Positions 13,133 to 14,573 of a stretch of 14,573 nucleotides of DNA are shown here, one piece after another. A program made the position numbers and the translations under genes. How positions within the stretch are numbered: the stretch's first letter is position 1; every line of letters begins with the position of its first letter. The notes below the pieces were generated by a model. It ran no database searches. It was not told where the DNA came from and saw nothing but the letters and a program-made list of their open reading frames with translations. Origin of the DNA: Oscillospiraceae bacterium (lineage in GTDB: Bacteria; Bacillota; Clostridia; Oscillospirales; Oscillospiraceae); contig JAFQDY010000185.1 of assembly GCA_017399325.1 (NCBI GenBank), positions 1-14,573 on the forward strand, written 5' to 3'.

Positions 13133-13504
13133 TCACTTTCTGTATTTTCTGAATGCACTGGTAATGGCCTGCTGGGGCAGTTCGTCATCCAACAGTGCAG
13201 GGATTGCATCGGGTTTTAAATGGGTCTTGTCCTGTTGTCTAACCACCGCAGTACGGACAGCCTCGATCAGTTTTGCAGGCTCAACACTTCTGGGGCAACG
13301 CTCGACGCAGGCGAAGCAACTCAAGCAGGTATAAATACCCTTGGAGTTCATCAGTTCCTCCAAACGGCCTGTCTCAACCATATCCACAAATTGATGAGGA
13401 TGGTATTCCATTTCGTCATATGCAGGACAGGAAGCGGAGCATTTGCCGCATTTCATACATTTTCTGGGATTCACGCCGGAAATGCGTTTTACAAAATCAA
13501 CCAT
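13133..13504 (-). CDS. hdrC: Heterodisulfide reductase subunit C (HdrC)
   Basis: The 123-residue protein carries two [4Fe-4S] motifs: CMKCGKCSASCP (C16, C19, C22, C26) and CLSCFACVERCP (C60, C63, C66, C70), in the dicluster arrangement of HdrC. It should connect HdrA to HdrB. It is short (HdrC is often ~180 residues) but complete, with both ends fixed by close neighbours. Its ATG is 1 nt after the hdrB stop, with AAGGAGG overlapping that stop codon, and hdrA follows 11 nt later. Confidence 0.93.
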   Translation of the reverse strand: MVDFVKRISGVNPRKCMKCGKCSASCPAYDEMEYHPHQFVDMVETGRLEELMNSKGIYTCLSCFACVERCPRSVEPAKLIEAVRTAVVRQQDKTHLKPDAIPALLDDELPQQAITSAFRKYRK

Positions 13505-13505
13505 T

Positions 13506-14291
13506 TTACTCCTCCTTTAAGCCCAGCGCCTGTGCCAACAGTTCGGTAAAGTACTTAACTTCCAAACCGTCGGTAGCATTTTCTTTCAGGTTGTACATAC
13601 ACAAAGGGCAAGCCGTGATCAACATCTGAGCGCCCTGTGCCTTTGCATTTTCCATAATGCCATCAACCTGTTTCTTGGCATAGTTTCTGTTCTCAATGGT
13701 GCAGTAGCCACCGCAGCATTCATTCCGCTTGGCATAAATAACAGGATCAGCACCGACCGCACGAATAAAATCCTCGAGAATTGTAGGGTTTTCCGGATTA
13801 TCAAACCCCATTTCTTTACCGGGGCGAAGCAGCAGGCACCCATAGTAAGCGCCGATCTTCATACCGGTCAAGGGGTTGGTAACCTTCTCTTTCAAGGCAG
13901 CAAAGCCGATACGGTCACGCAGAACCTCAAGGTAGTGCAGTACATTGGTTTCACCGCTATAGGCATCGTCCAGTTTCAGATAGCGATTTACTTTGTCGCG
14001 GATCTGCTCATCATTCCTCACATCGCCGTTTACGCGCTTGATCACATGGTGACAGGCAGAACATAAAGTAACCAGTTCCCTGCCCTGCTCCTTGGCAGAA
14101 ATCAATGCACGAACGGAACTGAGCCGTGTGCCGATCTCATCTTTAGACATAGGGTATACCGCGCCACAGCACTGCCACTGGGGAATCTCGTCCAACTCGA
14201 ATCCAAGTGCCGTTGCGGAAATTCTGGCATAACGGTCCAGATCCTTGCCCTTCGTCTTTAATGTACAGCCGGGAAAATAAGAATATGTCAT
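13506..14291 (-). CDS. hdrB: Heterodisulfide reductase subunit B (HdrB, two CCG domains)
   Basis: The 261-residue protein has two complete CCG motifs, each predicted to hold a noncubane [4Fe-4S] cluster. The first uses C9, C41-C42, C77 and C80 (CSAC); the second C152, C192-C193, C228 and C231 (CPLC). Spacings (31 and 39 residues to CC, then 34 to CxxC) fit the family. In methanogens HdrB reduces the CoM-S-S-CoB heterodisulfide; bacteria lack that substrate, and in sulfate reducers a protein disulfide such as DsrC is proposed. No dsrC-like gene is in view. HdrB may act on an unknown disulfide, or serve as an electron relay to FrdB, as the CCG part of TfrB does in thiol:fumarate reductase. It starts 17 nt after the fumarase stop, with AGGTGA upstream, and shares 1-nt spacing with hdrC. 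Confidence 0.95.
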   Translation of the reverse strand: MTYSYFPGCTLKTKGKDLDRYARISATALGFELDEIPQWQCCGAVYPMSKDEIGTRLSSVRALISAKEQGRELVTLCSACHHVIKRVNGDVRNDEQIRDKVNRYLKLDDAYSGETNVLHYLEVLRDRIGFAALKEKVTNPLTGMKIGAYYGCLLLRPGKEMGFDNPENPTILEDFIRAVGADPVIYAKRNECCGGYCTIENRNYAKKQVDGIMENAKAQGAQMLITACPLCMYNLKENATDGLEVKYFTELLAQALGLKEE

Positions 14292-14308
14292 AATCGATCA
14301 CCTAACAT

Positions 14309-14573
14309 TTAAATCATTTGTTCCGGATGGAATACTTCGTCAAACCGCTCCTCGGTTAAAAATCCGAGACGAACACAGGCTTCTTTCAAAGAAATGTTTT
14401 CCTTGTATGCCTTCTTTGCCGTTTTCGCCGCGTTTTCATAACCGATATAAGGATTGAGCGCGGTTACCAGCATCAAAGAGTTGTAAAGGTTATGATGCAT
14501 CTTTTCTTTGTTTGCCTTGATACCCGTTACACAGTTGGATTCAAAGGAACGGATACCGTCTGCAAGCAATCTA
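14309..14573 (-). CDS. fumC: Class II fumarate hydratase, C-terminal fragment (rest outside window)
   Basis: About 88 C-terminal codons are visible, open to the right edge; the family has ~460 residues. The segment RLLADGIRSF, then NSLMLVTALNPYIGY and LKEACVRLGFLTEERFDEVF, ending HPEQMI, matches the C-terminal domain of FumC (LKEAA...LG...FD...RPE.M) better than aspartase. A TTG at 14569 is internal, not a start. FumC interconverts malate and fumarate in the cytosol. Its stop lies 17 nt before hdrB on the same strand, so it appears to supply fumarate to the reductase encoded downstream. The operon promoter must be to the right of the window or further upstream. Aspartate ammonia-lyase remains an alternative, since the active-site region is not visible. 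Confidence 0.83.
   Translation of the reverse strand, partial: RLLADGIRSFESNCVTGIKANKEKMHHNLYNSLMLVTALNPYIGYENAAKTAKKAYKENISLKEACVRLGFLTEERFDEVFHPEQMI

Noticed and set aside
11055..13334. A very long plus-strand open frame (759 codons) opposite hdrA
   Set aside because: It is antisense to hdrA, flxD and part of hdrC, whose Cys motifs and HdrA signatures are unmistakable. The translation shows no recognisable domain and has no ribosome site.
4305..14573. Methyl-viologen/NiFe hydrogenase-heterodisulfide reductase (Mvh-Hdr) locus
   Set aside because: MvhD and HdrABC are present, but no MvhA/MvhG large or small hydrogenase subunit motif is seen in the window.
1..14573. CRISPR arrays, insertion sequences, rRNA and riboswitches
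   Set aside because: No repeated unit, transposase, rRNA segment or recognisable riboswitch was seen; gaps between genes are too short for most of these.

Overview
The window looks like chromosomal DNA of a strictly anaerobic Bacillota, most likely a Clostridia (gut Oscillospiraceae-like) bacterium. This rests on strong AAGGAGG-type ribosome sites, a SpoIVFB-like site-2 protease beside a TIGR03960-type radical SAM gene (a pairing typical of Clostridia), a tRNA with an encoded CCA end, and a large set of oxygen-sensitive Fe-S/flavin enzymes. I saw no insertion sequence, prophage, CRISPR array or rRNA.

Layout. Positions 1-1900 (minus) hold a compact three-gene unit: a 91-aa membrane protein, an M50 site-2 protease and the N-terminal 348 codons of a B12-binding-domain radical SAM protein that runs off the left edge. 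Diverging from it (plus) are a consensus sigma-A promoter, tRNA-Pro(CGG), a terminator-like hairpin, and a SAM-dependent methyltransferase ending at 3275. A bidirectional terminator (3281-3314) separates this from a minus-strand LysR regulator (3313-4209). A second terminator (4262-4297) closes a long minus-strand operon running from the right edge to 4305.

That operon is the point of interest. In transcription order it encodes a class II fumarase (C-terminus only), HdrB, HdrC, HdrA, MvhD/FlxD, two Fe-S proteins (FlxC- and FlxB-like), the NADH/FAD protein FlxA, an FrdB-like Fe-S protein, an FrdA-like flavoprotein and an aspartate:alanine-exchanger (AAE) family carrier. Genes are separated by 0-17 nt or overlap by up to 16 nt, so they are very probably co-transcribed and partly translationally coupled.

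Working model (inference). FlxAB oxidises NADH and FlxC/FlxD pass electrons to HdrA, whose FAD is expected to bifurcate them: one branch to ferredoxin, the other through HdrBC and/or FrdB to FrdA, which reduces fumarate made by FumC. Succinate would then leave by the AAE carrier. No membrane anchor or quinone site is encoded, so this would be a soluble NADH:ferredoxin/fumarate reductase that saves energy as reduced ferredoxin. It combines the Flx-Hdr NADH dehydrogenase/heterodisulfide reductase with a fumarate reductase in one operon. The flavoprotein keeps the fumarate-site residues but has Asn where membrane fumarate reductases carry the FAD-linking His, which fits a one-way reductase.
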